A DNA stretch of 64,000 nucleotides, taken from positions 110,647 to 174,646 of IMG/VR virus record IMGVR_UViG_3300046461_000454; one strand, written 5' to 3'. Source of the stretch: a virus. Numbering within the stretch: the stretch's first letter is position 1; every line of letters starts with the position of its first letter. Of the stretch, positions 28,527-36,842 are shown one piece after another. The notes under the pieces are model-generated. The model saw nothing but the letters and a program-made list of their open reading frames with translations. It searched no databases and was not told the origin of the DNA. Both the position numbers and the translations under genes were made by a program.

Positions 28527-30010
28527 CTAAGCGTCTACTGCGGTCTGTCATTGAGTACGATCAAGAAGTGTCGTCGGCCAATCTGGTTCGCAACTTTCAG
28601 CATCTGCGCAAGGCTGTCGACTCGGGGACGATCACTTGGGGTCGGCCTGATGATGAGAGCATCTACCGCTTCATCCAGGGCTTCTTTACCCAATACTTTG
28701 AGATGCCAGCCTCGACCACGGTCTCAGACTATTTCAATAGTGTGGAGCGATCTGACTTCGCACTGCGGGTCGCCGAGATCGGGATTGAGCGTGCCTATGC
28801 ACGCACTAACTACATAGCGTTGCTGCGCGCGTTGCAGGACGAGGTGGTCAGGGGAAAGGCCCACAACATCATCAAGGAGGCCAACGAGATCCTGATGAAA
28901 GGCAAGACCGACGAAAAGACAGGGGAGATCACGAAGGGGCTGGAGCCGGCGTTCGTGTATCTCAGTTCCAACCTGCAGGAGCTCCGCGTCACTGAGAACA
29001 ATGCGCAGATTCACGGTGATATCCGCACCGACGGTGCCGTGATTCGCGAGGAGTACCAGCGAGCAGAGAACGACCGCGGCAAGGCCCTTGGGGCCATCTC
29101 AGGGCTCCGTGAAATGGACGAGGCGTGCAAGGGCGCCAAGAAGGGCGAGCTCTGGATACACGCCGCGTTTCCGGGTGAGCTCAAGACAATGCTCGCCTGC
29201 AACTGGGCTTACAACACGGTGACTCGCTTCAAGAAGAACGTTGTCTACGTCTCGTTCGAGATGCCGCGCGAGCAGATCCGCAGAAACATCTTGGTCCAAC
29301 ACTCAGCCAACGCCCGTTTTCGGCAAATGGGTTTTCAGCCACTCGACTACGGCAAGATCAGGGACGGCGAGCTCACGCCCGAGGAGAGAGACTTCTACCT
29401 CAACCATGTCGTAACGGACTTTGAGAGCAACCCGACGTACACGACGTTCGAGGTTGTCACCCCGGACCGTGAGTGGACCACGGCGGACATCAAGACCGAG
29501 CTCGAGATGTTGCACCGGGAGTTCGAGGTGGGGCTGGTGATATTCGATCACGGGCAGTGGATCGAGGCACGCAAAGCACGCAAGAACAAGGACTACACGA
29601 TCGAGATCAACTCGGTGATCAATGACTGCAAGCGGCTGGCTCTGACGTTCGACAACAATGCCGGAATCCCCGTCATCATGCTGTTTCAGATCAATCGCAA
29701 CGGCAAGACCGAGGCTGACAAGAACGACGGCATTTACAAGATGAATGCCCTTACGTACGCAAACAACTGCGAGAAGACCGCGGACGTCATCACGACCTCG
29801 TACCTCAATGAAGAGCTGCGCAAAATGGGCGCGACTAAGTTCACGAATCTAAAGAACCGAGACAACCGGCTCTTTGACCCGTTCACGGCCCGTGTGCAGT
29901 TCGCCTGTCGCAGGATCACGTCGGCGGCAAGGGAGGGCGGTGAGGGGTTCGTGGTCGACGATCACGACGCGATGATGACCGGCGGCGGCGGTATTGACGT
30001 GCAGCTCTAG
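28523..30010 (+). CDS. dnaB: Replicative DNA helicase, DnaB-like
   Basis: Unwinds DNA at the fork as a hexamer. The protein is 495 residues: a helical N-terminal domain (about 1-185) and a RecA-type C-terminal domain. Motifs: the P-loop position reads HAAFPGELKTML, lacking the usual GxGKT but keeping Lys-Thr; then NVVYVSFEMPREQIRRN (H1a), GLVIFDHGQW (Walker B, D near residue 344), IPVIMLFQIN (H3) and a final Arg-containing KNRDNR (arginine-finger region). The variant GE-x-KT loop is seen in other phage DnaB-like proteins, so activity is likely retained. The gene overlaps the loader gene by four bases. Confidence 0.85.
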   Translation: MTKRLLRSVIEYDQEVSSANLVRNFQHLRKAVDSGTITWGRPDDESIYRFIQGFFTQYFEMPASTTVSDYFNSVERSDFALRVAEIGIERAYARTNYIALLRALQDEVVRGKAHNIIKEANEILMKGKTDEKTGEITKGLEPAFVYLSSNLQELRVTENNAQIHGDIRTDGAVIREEYQRAENDRGKALGAISGLREMDEACKGAKKGELWIHAAFPGELKTMLACNWAYNTVTRFKKNVVYVSFEMPREQIRRNILVQHSANARFRQMGFQPLDYGKIRDGELTPEERDFYLNHVVTDFESNPTYTTFEVVTPDREWTTADIKTELEMLHREFEVGLVIFDHGQWIEARKARKNKDYTIEINSVINDCKRLALTFDNNAGIPVIMLFQINRNGKTEADKNDGIYKMNALTYANNCEKTADVITTSYLNEELRKMGATKFTNLKNRDNRLFDPFTARVQFACRRITSAAREGGEGFVVDDHDAMMTGGGGIDVQL

Positions 30011-30018
30011 GGGGGACA

Positions 30019-30654
30019 ATGCCCAGGCAAAGTCACGAGCTCGACAGCTACGAGTCTCGCTTCCGCGACTGGTATAAGCTAAGGGCTGCCAACATCCGCA
30101 GCCATGTCTCCGCAGCTGATGTCCTGAGTCGTAACGGGGTCACGCTGCGGAGACATGGCTCCGCTGCCGAACAGATCTCATGCCCATTCCACGGCACGGA
30201 CAGTCACCCGAGCGCAAAGTATTTTCCAGAGGAAGGCGATAGCCAATCCCATGTCTGGTGCTTCGTGTGCCACGAAAACTGGGATGCAATCGGTCTGTGG
30301 AAAAAGTTCACGGGGACTGAGCGCTTCACGGATATCTTACGTCAGATAGAGCGCGACTTCGGGTTGACCGTCCCGGACCCCCCACTCACTAGAGGCGAGG
30401 ACGAAAGACGCGTTGAGGACCCATTGGCCGTGGAGGTGGAACGCTTGCTTGACAGCTGCGAGCGGCTACTGCGGGAACACCGTGACTCCTTTGAGTTGAC
30501 GCGCCATCTCAAGCTGGGGTCAATCCTTGACCTCACGCGCCATCACTTGGAGCGTGGCCGGATCGATATGCAGACCGGAAAACAACGGTTGAGTCAGATC
30601 GCGAACCGCATTCTATCAGAGGCAAGCCGTGCCAAGGCGTCTGCAGCTACCTAG
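30019..30654 (+). CDS. CHC2 zinc-finger protein, primase-like
   Basis: Protein of 211 residues. The region 55-110 fits the DnaG-type CHC2 zinc-binding domain: SCPFHGTDSHPSAKYFPE, then VWCFVCHENWDAIGLW, giving ligands C, H, C, C. This domain recognises template sequence in primases. No Toprim or polymerase core follows; the rest is a charged helical tail. It may be a primase subunit that needs a partner encoded elsewhere, or an auxiliary DNA-binding protein. It lies between the DnaB-like helicase and the polymerase, as expected for a priming factor. Confidence 0.75.
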   Translation: MPRQSHELDSYESRFRDWYKLRAANIRSHVSAADVLSRNGVTLRRHGSAAEQISCPFHGTDSHPSAKYFPEEGDSQSHVWCFVCHENWDAIGLWKKFTGTERFTDILRQIERDFGLTVPDPPLTRGEDERRVEDPLAVEVERLLDSCERLLREHRDSFELTRHLKLGSILDLTRHHLERGRIDMQTGKQRLSQIANRILSEASRAKASAAT

Positions 30655-31042
30655 CCGGGAGATGGGCACCTTACAGCTGTATCTCATCTACTGCTACGGG
30701 GACAAGTGGGAAGAAGAGTGGCTGCCTATGCAAGGAGTGCTCGACCTTCCTAGCGTGAGCAAAGAGGTGATGGATCACGCTCTGCGTGGTTGGACTAGGC
30801 CTTTGGTGGATTCGCTTGGTCCGCCTCCGAAGGGCAAGCTCTTGCTGCTGCCTCGTTCTGCCCGCACTTGTGCGAACAAGGGGACGTGCCCTTCGTTCGA
30901 TGCAAAACAGTGCGGGCTCCTGCTCAAAAAAATGCCGTGGTGTTTCGAGTCGGAGGGGCTGGAACCGCGGCTTTTAGTCGCTGAGGTCATCAAGCTTTGG
31001 AGAGAGGAGGTGTACGTGGTCGTTGTTAGGGAGGATGCATGA
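30629..31042 (+). CDS. Unknown protein with Cys cluster
   Basis: Predicted 137 residues from GTG at 30629, preceded by an agagg site; it overlaps the previous gene by 26 bases. An ATG at 30662 is the alternative start, giving 126 residues, but it has no well-spaced site. Four cysteines (CANKGTC, KQCG, MPWC) between residues about 87 and 110 may bind metal. It ends with an ATGA overlap with the polymerase gene, so it is co-translated with the replication genes. Function unknown. Confidence 0.55.
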   Translation: MPRRLQLPSREMGTLQLYLIYCYGDKWEEEWLPMQGVLDLPSVSKEVMDHALRGWTRPLVDSLGPPPKGKLLLLPRSARTCANKGTCPSFDAKQCGLLLKKMPWCFESEGLEPRLLVAEVIKLWREEVYVVVVREDA

Positions 31043-33993
31043 GCCAAATCGATGATGATCTAGACTTCGAAGCGTTGCTCGTGGACAAACAACAAGAGGC
31101 CCCGCCGACGGTGAAAGAAGCAGCACCCGTCGCGGCCCCTGCAGAGGAGGAGGAGGATCAACCAGACTGGATGGCTGATGAACTAGCCACCATTGAGAAA
31201 GCGGCACCCCTTCAACGGAAGCTTCTCGTAGAGGTGGAGGGCGATGACCCGCTCGATTTCCTTTCGAGCTCCGGGATCAAACCTGATCGCACGGTGCCCG
31301 ACCTAAAAGAACCGTGGATGAATCACCACAAGTTCACCCTGGTGACTTCGGTTGAACAGGTGAATCAGATCGTGGACGAGTGCATCCGGGCCGGTTCGTG
31401 TTCGCTGGACCTCGAGACTGAGGGGCTGGACAACCGGATTCAGTATCGAGCCGACAACTCACCTGAGACCGTGCACAAGATCGTGGGGTTCTGCATCTCG
31501 CACGATGGCAAGGAGGGGTTTTACATTCCTGTTAGGCACACCCCTACTGACGGTGGGCCGGATCTGAATGTTAGACCCATCGAGCAGGTTGAGGCTGCTA
31601 TTTCGCGGCTGTGCCACGCGGCCATCCCGGAGGGCACGCCAGAGGACAAGGCGGCGGACCCGCTGTCTTACAAGTGCTCGCCGCCCAAGCTGGTCATCTA
31701 TTTTTGGAATGCGCAGTTCGATCAAGAGTTTCTGTATCCAGTGACCGGGATCGATTGGTGGCATCCATCATCGTTTGAGGATGGCATGCTCGCGTCTTTT
31801 TGCATCTACGCGGGCGATAAGCAGCTGGGCCTCAAGCCCAAGGCTAAAGAGTTCCTTCGGGACCCCGATGGCAATCCGTACACGATGATCAAGCTGAAGG
31901 ACCTGTTCTTCGGTCGAGCGAAGGACATTCGCTTCGCGCTCTTAGCGCCGGATGAGCCGGGTGTCTTGAGGTACGCCGGCTCGGATGCAATCTGCACTTA
32001 CCTGCTCTGCAAGCTGCCGCGGATCGTGCCGCTATGCCATGAGCGGCACGGGAACATCTACCGCATCGAAAAGCAAACCTCATGCGCGCTTCGTCCCATG
32101 GAGCGAGCTCGCATCCGCATCAACCGGGAGCATGTTCGCGGGCTCCTTCTGGAGCAGGAGGCCATTAAGGCGGAGCTCGTAGAGAAGATCCGCCGATTCT
32201 CCATCGAAGCACGTGGCATGGAGGTCGACCCAAACTCCCCGAAGCAGCTGTCTGAGTTCTTGTTTGGGGAAAAGCCCGGTGGGCTCGACATCACGCCGAA
32301 GCCAGAGAAGAACGCCGCGAGCGGCCAGTACAAGACTGACGGCGAGACGCTCGAGCTGTTGGCCAAGGCGCCGAAAGCACCTACCATTCTGAAGGACATT
32401 GTTAGGTATCGAGAAGTCGATAAGTTCATCGGGACCTACCTATTAGGGCTCACCAACAACCCTGACGAGAACGATGAGATCCGTGTCTCATTCAAGCAGA
32501 CCGGCGCCGCATCAGGACGATTTAGCGCACCGGCGGGTGAAGCCGACCAGGGGTACTCCGGGATACCCGTTCACGGGATCCCGAAGGACTCGGACCTCCG
32601 ACGTGATTTCGTCGGGCGCCTGGGGTTCGCAGTACTCAAGGCAGATTATGCCGGACAAGAGCTACGCATCGGAACTAACGTGGCGGTCGAGAAGGCCTGG
32701 ATCGAGGAGTTTTTGAAGGGATCCGGTGATCTTCACACGCTCACGGCTCGAGCGTTCTTCGGTAAGGAGGATGTTAGTAAAGAGGAACGAGGCATGGGGA
32801 AAGCGGCGAACTTCGCGCTTCTCTATGGTGGCGGGACCAAGGCGCTCATGGCTGCCACGGGCTGCGATGAAATGGAGGCCAAGCGGCGCAAGCATGCGTT
32901 CGACAAGGCTCTGCCGAATTTCGCCGCCTGGGTGAAAAAGCAACACCAGAAGGTGAAGGACCAGCTCGGGGTGACGACGGCGTTCGGGCGCTGGCTCTCT
33001 TTGCCGGACGCGAGGCACGAAGACCGTGCGGTGCAGGCGGCAGTAGAGCGGCATGCGGTCAACTATCAGATCCAGGGTGCCGGCGCCGACATCATGAAGA
33101 TTAGTCTCATCCTGCTCACCAAGAAGTTCCACAAGGAGGGCTGGCTCAAGAACGGGGGTGATGACTCTGTGCGAATGCTTCTAACCGTGCACGATGAAAT
33201 TGTTTTCGAGGTGAGGTATGACCGCGTCGCGGAGGTGCTCCCCATCATTGTAGATCTGATGGAGTCCCCTTGGCGGTTGCCTAACAATCCGCGGTGGGTC
33301 GTACCTTTGATCGTTGAGCCACTCGTCGGGTTCAACTGGAAGTCGGGCTTTGCCGTCGAGCGAGCCAAGAAGGAGCGAGACATCAAGGAGAGCGAGATCG
33401 ACCGTTACGAGAACGAGATCCCACTCCGCAAGCATGAGGTCTTGATGAACGGGTTTGTGTACAGCACGACCCGCAAGGCTGAAAAGGACAAGGCCACGAA
33501 ACAGGTGACCGAGGCCCCTGACCAGCAAGAGGTGCTCGAAGGGGATGTATTCAGGATCATCGATGCACCATGGCTCGTTGGCAAGGCGTTGCCGCCGACG
33601 CCGGGTCCAGGCTCTGGCGGGGCACCGCCCGAGCCGAAGCCGGAAGCTCCAAAAGCTGTCTACGCAGAGCCGGTGCCTATTCGGGCGGCGGCCCAGCCAG
33701 TTCGAGCGGTCTCGCCGATTGGAGCCCCGCCGCCATGGCTCAAACGCGGGGAGCTCAAGCTGCGGATCGAAAAGCTCACCCTGCAGACGGCTGACCAAGT
33801 TTGCGATGTCATCGTCAGCACGACTGACAGAGATGACGGGCTAGACCTTCATCTCACCGACGTGAGCGGGACCGTCAGTCTCTTCGGCCCCTGGATCTGC
33901 CCCGTCAACAAGAAACGCTTCATGGATTGCCTTGGGAGGCTGAATCTTCTGTGCGAGGCGGAGAACGAATATGGCGCCCAAGAAGCGAGTTGA
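31039..33993 (+). CDS. polA: Family A DNA polymerase with 3'-5' exonuclease domain
   Basis: Protein of 984 residues, the probable phage replicative polymerase. Exonuclease motifs are intact: Exo I LDLETEG (D124, E126), Exo II WNAQFD, Exo III YAGSD. Polymerase motifs: A is ADYAGQELR with D536, B is GMGKAANFALLYGG, C is TVHDEIVFE with D719. The first 100 residues are acidic and low in complexity. After the catalytic core there is an extra C-terminal stretch of about 200 residues with a Pro-rich linker and an OB-like end (LHLTDVSGTVSLFG), absent from standard Pol I. No 5'-3' exonuclease domain is seen. Overlaps genes on both sides. Confidence 0.95.
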   Translation: MSQIDDDLDFEALLVDKQQEAPPTVKEAAPVAAPAEEEEDQPDWMADELATIEKAAPLQRKLLVEVEGDDPLDFLSSSGIKPDRTVPDLKEPWMNHHKFTLVTSVEQVNQIVDECIRAGSCSLDLETEGLDNRIQYRADNSPETVHKIVGFCISHDGKEGFYIPVRHTPTDGGPDLNVRPIEQVEAAISRLCHAAIPEGTPEDKAADPLSYKCSPPKLVIYFWNAQFDQEFLYPVTGIDWWHPSSFEDGMLASFCIYAGDKQLGLKPKAKEFLRDPDGNPYTMIKLKDLFFGRAKDIRFALLAPDEPGVLRYAGSDAICTYLLCKLPRIVPLCHERHGNIYRIEKQTSCALRPMERARIRINREHVRGLLLEQEAIKAELVEKIRRFSIEARGMEVDPNSPKQLSEFLFGEKPGGLDITPKPEKNAASGQYKTDGETLELLAKAPKAPTILKDIVRYREVDKFIGTYLLGLTNNPDENDEIRVSFKQTGAASGRFSAPAGEADQGYSGIPVHGIPKDSDLRRDFVGRLGFAVLKADYAGQELRIGTNVAVEKAWIEEFLKGSGDLHTLTARAFFGKEDVSKEERGMGKAANFALLYGGGTKALMAATGCDEMEAKRRKHAFDKALPNFAAWVKKQHQKVKDQLGVTTAFGRWLSLPDARHEDRAVQAAVERHAVNYQIQGAGADIMKISLILLTKKFHKEGWLKNGGDDSVRMLLTVHDEIVFEVRYDRVAEVLPIIVDLMESPWRLPNNPRWVVPLIVEPLVGFNWKSGFAVERAKKERDIKESEIDRYENEIPLRKHEVLMNGFVYSTTRKAEKDKATKQVTEAPDQQEVLEGDVFRIIDAPWLVGKALPPTPGPGSGGAPPEPKPEAPKAVYAEPVPIRAAAQPVRAVSPIGAPPPWLKRGELKLRIEKLTLQTADQVCDVIVSTTDRDDGLDLHLTDVSGTVSLFGPWICPVNKKRFMDCLGRLNLLCEAENEYGAQEAS

Positions 33994-34606
33994 CCTGTAT
34001 GCGGAGTGCAACATAGAGCCGCGAGCTCCACTGGATGTGTTCACAGCGGAGTGTTGCGTGCGTTGCGTCAACCCTGATTGCAGCCGCAGCCGTTTCGGCG
34101 ACTCAAAGTTCGAGGACAGGGTTTCTAACTGGTACGAGAGGCTGTTCTCTGAAGTGCCTAGAATGCTTCCCAACGATGAGCGATTTGGGTCAATCGCTGG
34201 TCAGAAGTTTCTGTTGATCGACCCCGCGCGACCGGCACAGCCGGCGAACTGGGTTGACCCGAGAGACCTGGAAGTCACGAGAGTCACTGTCCCCTCACCA
34301 GCACCTGTTGCCAAGGCGCCGGTCACTCCTGAACCGATAGTAACCCCCGAGCCCGAGCCTGAGCCAGCTCCTACCGTGGAGCCGCCGCCTGTGGCTGAGG
34401 CGACCCCATTGCCCACGGAGCCCAAGACTCCCACGGCTCCCGCGAGACCCGACCTGGCGTTTACGAATACGCCAGCGAAACCCGGTCAGATGATTGGGAA
34501 TAGACAGAAGCCCACACCGTCAGAGTGGCCCGCATCGCCGCCAGTTGAGGCACCGCCAGATGCTCTGATCGTGAAGACCGGAGCGAAAGTGAGGATAGGC
34601 GCGTGA
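33971..34606 (+). CDS. Unknown protein with zinc knuckle and Pro-rich linker
   Basis: Protein of 211 residues, overlapping the polymerase gene by 23 bases. Residues 28-38 (CCVRCVNPDC) form a probable zinc knuckle, followed by a short helical region; residues 100-165 are Pro/Glu/Ala-rich and disordered, and the end carries basic and hydrophobic residues. It could tether two partners in the replisome, given its coupling to the polymerase, but no family is recognised. Confidence 0.6.
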   Translation: MAPKKRVDLYAECNIEPRAPLDVFTAECCVRCVNPDCSRSRFGDSKFEDRVSNWYERLFSEVPRMLPNDERFGSIAGQKFLLIDPARPAQPANWVDPRDLEVTRVTVPSPAPVAKAPVTPEPIVTPEPEPEPAPTVEPPPVAEATPLPTEPKTPTAPARPDLAFTNTPAKPGQMIGNRQKPTPSEWPASPPVEAPPDALIVKTGAKVRIGA

Positions 34607-34612
34607 GCCGTT

Positions 34613-34619
34613 GGTGTAG
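34613..34619 (+). promoter_or_regulatory. GGTGTAG element (type I)
   Basis: tGGTGTAG lies seven bases after the stop of the zinc-knuckle gene and 43 bases before the ATG of the DUF2997-like gene, which has its own weak site (agggaagc). It marks the start of a new unit. Confidence 0.5.
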
Positions 34620-34662
34620 CTGATGCCGTCCGCACCAGATCCATCACCTAGGGAAGCGCCTC

Positions 34663-34839
34663 ATGAAGGGTAAGACCACTATTATGAGAGACGGCACGAT
34701 AGTCACAGAGGTCCTCGACCGCGAGGGCAGTGACTGCAAGGAAGTCTACAAGTTGACAGAGCGTCTCGGTCAGACGACCGGAGAGGAAGTCACAGGCCCG
34801 GACTGCGACACGACCATCGAGACTACCTCCGACGCTTGA
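34663..34839 (+). CDS. Small DUF2997-like protein
   Basis: A 58-residue protein. The layout, a short beta strand, the turn RDGTIVTEV, then EGSDCKEVYKLTERLG, fits the DUF2997 pattern (strand, dG-i-..ev, G..C...l..l...lG). The following gene is DUF1257-like and the next an AAA+ ATPase; these families recur together in cyanobacteria and some phages, which supports the call. Molecular role is unknown. The short length rules out an enzyme. Confidence 0.65.
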   Translation: MKGKTTIMRDGTIVTEVLDREGSDCKEVYKLTERLGQTTGEEVTGPDCDTTIETTSDA

Positions 34840-34877
34840 GCCCAAGAACACCGGAACCAAGAAGAAGAGGTATTTTC

Positions 34878-35204
34878 ATGTCGAGAAAGATCACGAACAA
34901 ACTCAACATCACGGACGCGGACCTTGCGAAGGACTGTCTGCACCTGGCTGGTCTAGATTTCCAAGAGCATGGTAAGACGCTGTTGATCACGTCGGGCGAG
35001 CTTCATCATGCGAGGCTCGACCTAGAGACTGGGATCATCTCTGGGGACTCTGATCATGGGCACTCAGCCGCTAAGTTTGGCATGCTCCGCCAATACTACG
35101 CTGAGGCGCAACTGCGCCAAGAGTACGCGAAAAACGGCACTACGGTCGACGAAAGACAGAGCGATCTAGACGGCAACATCGTGCTCATGTGGCACATGGC
35201 CTGA
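34878..35204 (+). CDS. DUF1257 / Ycf35-like protein
   Basis: Protein of 108 residues from ATG 34878, which has an agaagagg site; a TTG at 34836 would add 14 unlikely residues. The C-terminal half (FGMLRQYYAEAQLRQEYAK, then TTVDERQSDLDGNIVLMW) matches the DUF1257 ending, in which a helix Y....l..ea...G..v.e...dG.i.l is typical. The N-terminus (MSRKITNKLNI) matches the usual MSHFT.I.T.I start loosely. Known Ycf35 proteins have no proven function. It is clustered with a DUF2997-like gene and a Ycf46-like ATPase. Confidence 0.7.
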   Translation: MSRKITNKLNITDADLAKDCLHLAGLDFQEHGKTLLITSGELHHARLDLETGIISGDSDHGHSAAKFGMLRQYYAEAQLRQEYAKNGTTVDERQSDLDGNIVLMWHMA

Positions 35205-35223
35205 GCTCTGGCTGGCTGATTTA

Positions 35224-35266
35224 CCAAAGGCTCTGCTGGCGACCCCCAGCAGGGCCTTTGGTGTTT
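35224..35266 (+). terminator. Rho-independent terminator
   Basis: A 16-bp stem (ccaaaggctctgctgg / ccagcagggcctttgg, one G-T wobble) with a six-base loop is followed by tgttt. It separates the DUF2997/DUF1257 pair from the ATPase gene. Confidence 0.75.
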
Positions 35267-35268
35267 CT

Positions 35269-35275
35269 GGTGTAA
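35269..35275 (+). promoter_or_regulatory. GGTGTAA element (type I)
   Basis: tGGTGTAA just after a terminator, nine bases before the ATG at 35285. No ribosome binding site lies between (ttggccggc). Confidence 0.6.
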
Positions 35276-35284
35276 TTGGCCGGC

Positions 35285-36835
35285 ATGCTCCCGGAGTTCA
35301 GCTTCTATCTCCACTGCATCACACGGTTGATTTACGTCGTCACCGATGAAGAGGACAGGTTTCTCAATCAACTCAAGGAAGGGCTGCGTCGAGACAACAA
35401 GGTCGCTAATGTCCGCGTCTACAACGCTGCTTTCGGTCTCATCCCGCTGCTCGATCTGATCGACGATTGGAAGCGCAAGGAACACAAGATCGACAAGGAC
35501 ACCATCAACATCCAGGACGCGCTGACTGCAATCTACAAGGACGAGGCGAGCCCACAGCGCAAGTACTACGTGATCACCGACCCAGAGCGCTGGCTACAGG
35601 ATCAGCACGTGCAGCGTCGGCTTCTGAACATCTTGCACCAAGTGCACAACGACAGCGGCACGGCGAAGATCATCATTTGTGTTGGTAGCCGCCGCTACAT
35701 CCCGGAGAAGCTACAGCGGTACACAGAAGTGGTGCATGACACGGGGCTCACGGCAGATGAGATCCTCAAGGTCGTCTCCGATACGTGCGGCGAGCTCGAG
35801 GTGCCGTTGCCAGAGAATCCCGAGGGGATATTTCGAGGCCTGACATCCTTCGAGGTGCAGTCAGCGCTCATCCAAGGATACAAGCGTGACTCGCTCAGGG
35901 ACCGGGACGAGCTCGCACGGTACAAGTTTCGGCAGCTGCGCAAGACTGACCTGGTTCACTACGTCGACACCTCCAAGTACTCGTTCGAGCAAGTAGGGGG
36001 AGTCGCCCGCTTCAAGAAGTGGGTGCAGATGGCGAAAGCGACCTGGACCCCAGAAGGGCAAGCCTTTGGACTTGAGCCGCCCAAGGGTGTTCTGGCCGTG
36101 GGTGTCTGGGGCACTGGCAAGTCTCTGAGCATAAAGGCGTTGGGTAACGCGTGGGGGCTGCCTGTGATTCAGCTCGAGATGGGGAAGCTACGGACCGCCG
36201 AAGTCGGGGGCTCGGAAGCCAACATGTATCGTGCGCTTCGCATCATTGAGTCTATGGCGCCTTGCATCGTCTGGGTGGATGAAGCCGAGAAGAGTTTCGC
36301 CGGCAGTCACTCTTCTTCGCAGACCGACGCTGGCACTACGAGTCGATCGATTGGTATCCTGTCGACATGGTTGCAGGAGACCAAGGCTCCCGTGTGCTTG
36401 GCAATGACTGCCAACTCGCTCAAGACCTTGCCAGTTGAATTCGTGAACCGCACCGATGACAGGTGGTTTTTTGACCTCCCGTCCGTTGAGGACCGCGTCG
36501 ATATTCTCAAGATTCATCTCGCTAAGCGGGGCCAAGATACGAGGGGGTTCGACCTCGCGGCACTGGCGGACAAAGCCAAGCTGATGGTCGGTCGAGAGAT
36601 CGAGCAAGCCATCAAGTCAGCTTTGACGGCGAGCTTTGACGCTAGGAAGCGCGGCTTGGATGAGGGCATCTTGCTTAGGGAGCTCGGCCGTAAGCCGCGC
36701 ATTGTGAAGACCATGGTTACGGAGATCAACGAGACGCTCGACTGGATCGGCTTCGACCCCGAGATAGATGACGGCATTAGAGCTCGCTTCGCAGCAGACC
36801 CCAGTGGCAATGATCGCAAATTCTCAGTCACGTGA
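35285..36835 (+). CDS. Ycf46-like AAA+ ATPase
   Basis: Protein of 516 residues; the ATG at 35285 is chosen over TTG at 35276 because it is nine bases from the GGTGTAA element. The N-terminal half (about 1-240) is the Ycf46-type domain, with ITDPERWLQD and VGSRRYIPEKL. The AAA+ core follows: GGVARFKKW, then PKGVLAVGVWGTGKS (Walker A), CIVWVDEAEKSF (Walker B) and VNRTDDRWFFDLPS (arginine finger region). Ycf46 proteins are linked in the literature to photosynthetic CO2 use in cyanobacteria; here a general remodelling or disassembly role is more likely. Linked to the two small genes upstream. Confidence 0.8.
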   Translation: MLPEFSFYLHCITRLIYVVTDEEDRFLNQLKEGLRRDNKVANVRVYNAAFGLIPLLDLIDDWKRKEHKIDKDTINIQDALTAIYKDEASPQRKYYVITDPERWLQDQHVQRRLLNILHQVHNDSGTAKIIICVGSRRYIPEKLQRYTEVVHDTGLTADEILKVVSDTCGELEVPLPENPEGIFRGLTSFEVQSALIQGYKRDSLRDRDELARYKFRQLRKTDLVHYVDTSKYSFEQVGGVARFKKWVQMAKATWTPEGQAFGLEPPKGVLAVGVWGTGKSLSIKALGNAWGLPVIQLEMGKLRTAEVGGSEANMYRALRIIESMAPCIVWVDEAEKSFAGSHSSSQTDAGTTSRSIGILSTWLQETKAPVCLAMTANSLKTLPVEFVNRTDDRWFFDLPSVEDRVDILKIHLAKRGQDTRGFDLAALADKAKLMVGREIEQAIKSALTASFDARKRGLDEGILLRELGRKPRIVKTMVTEINETLDWIGFDPEIDDGIRARFAADPSGNDRKFSVT

Positions 36836-36842
36836 GGTGCAA

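Noticed and set aside
33971-34606. Single-stranded DNA-binding protein downstream of the polymerase
   Set aside because: The position would fit, but the protein has a zinc knuckle and a disordered linker and no OB fold that I can see.
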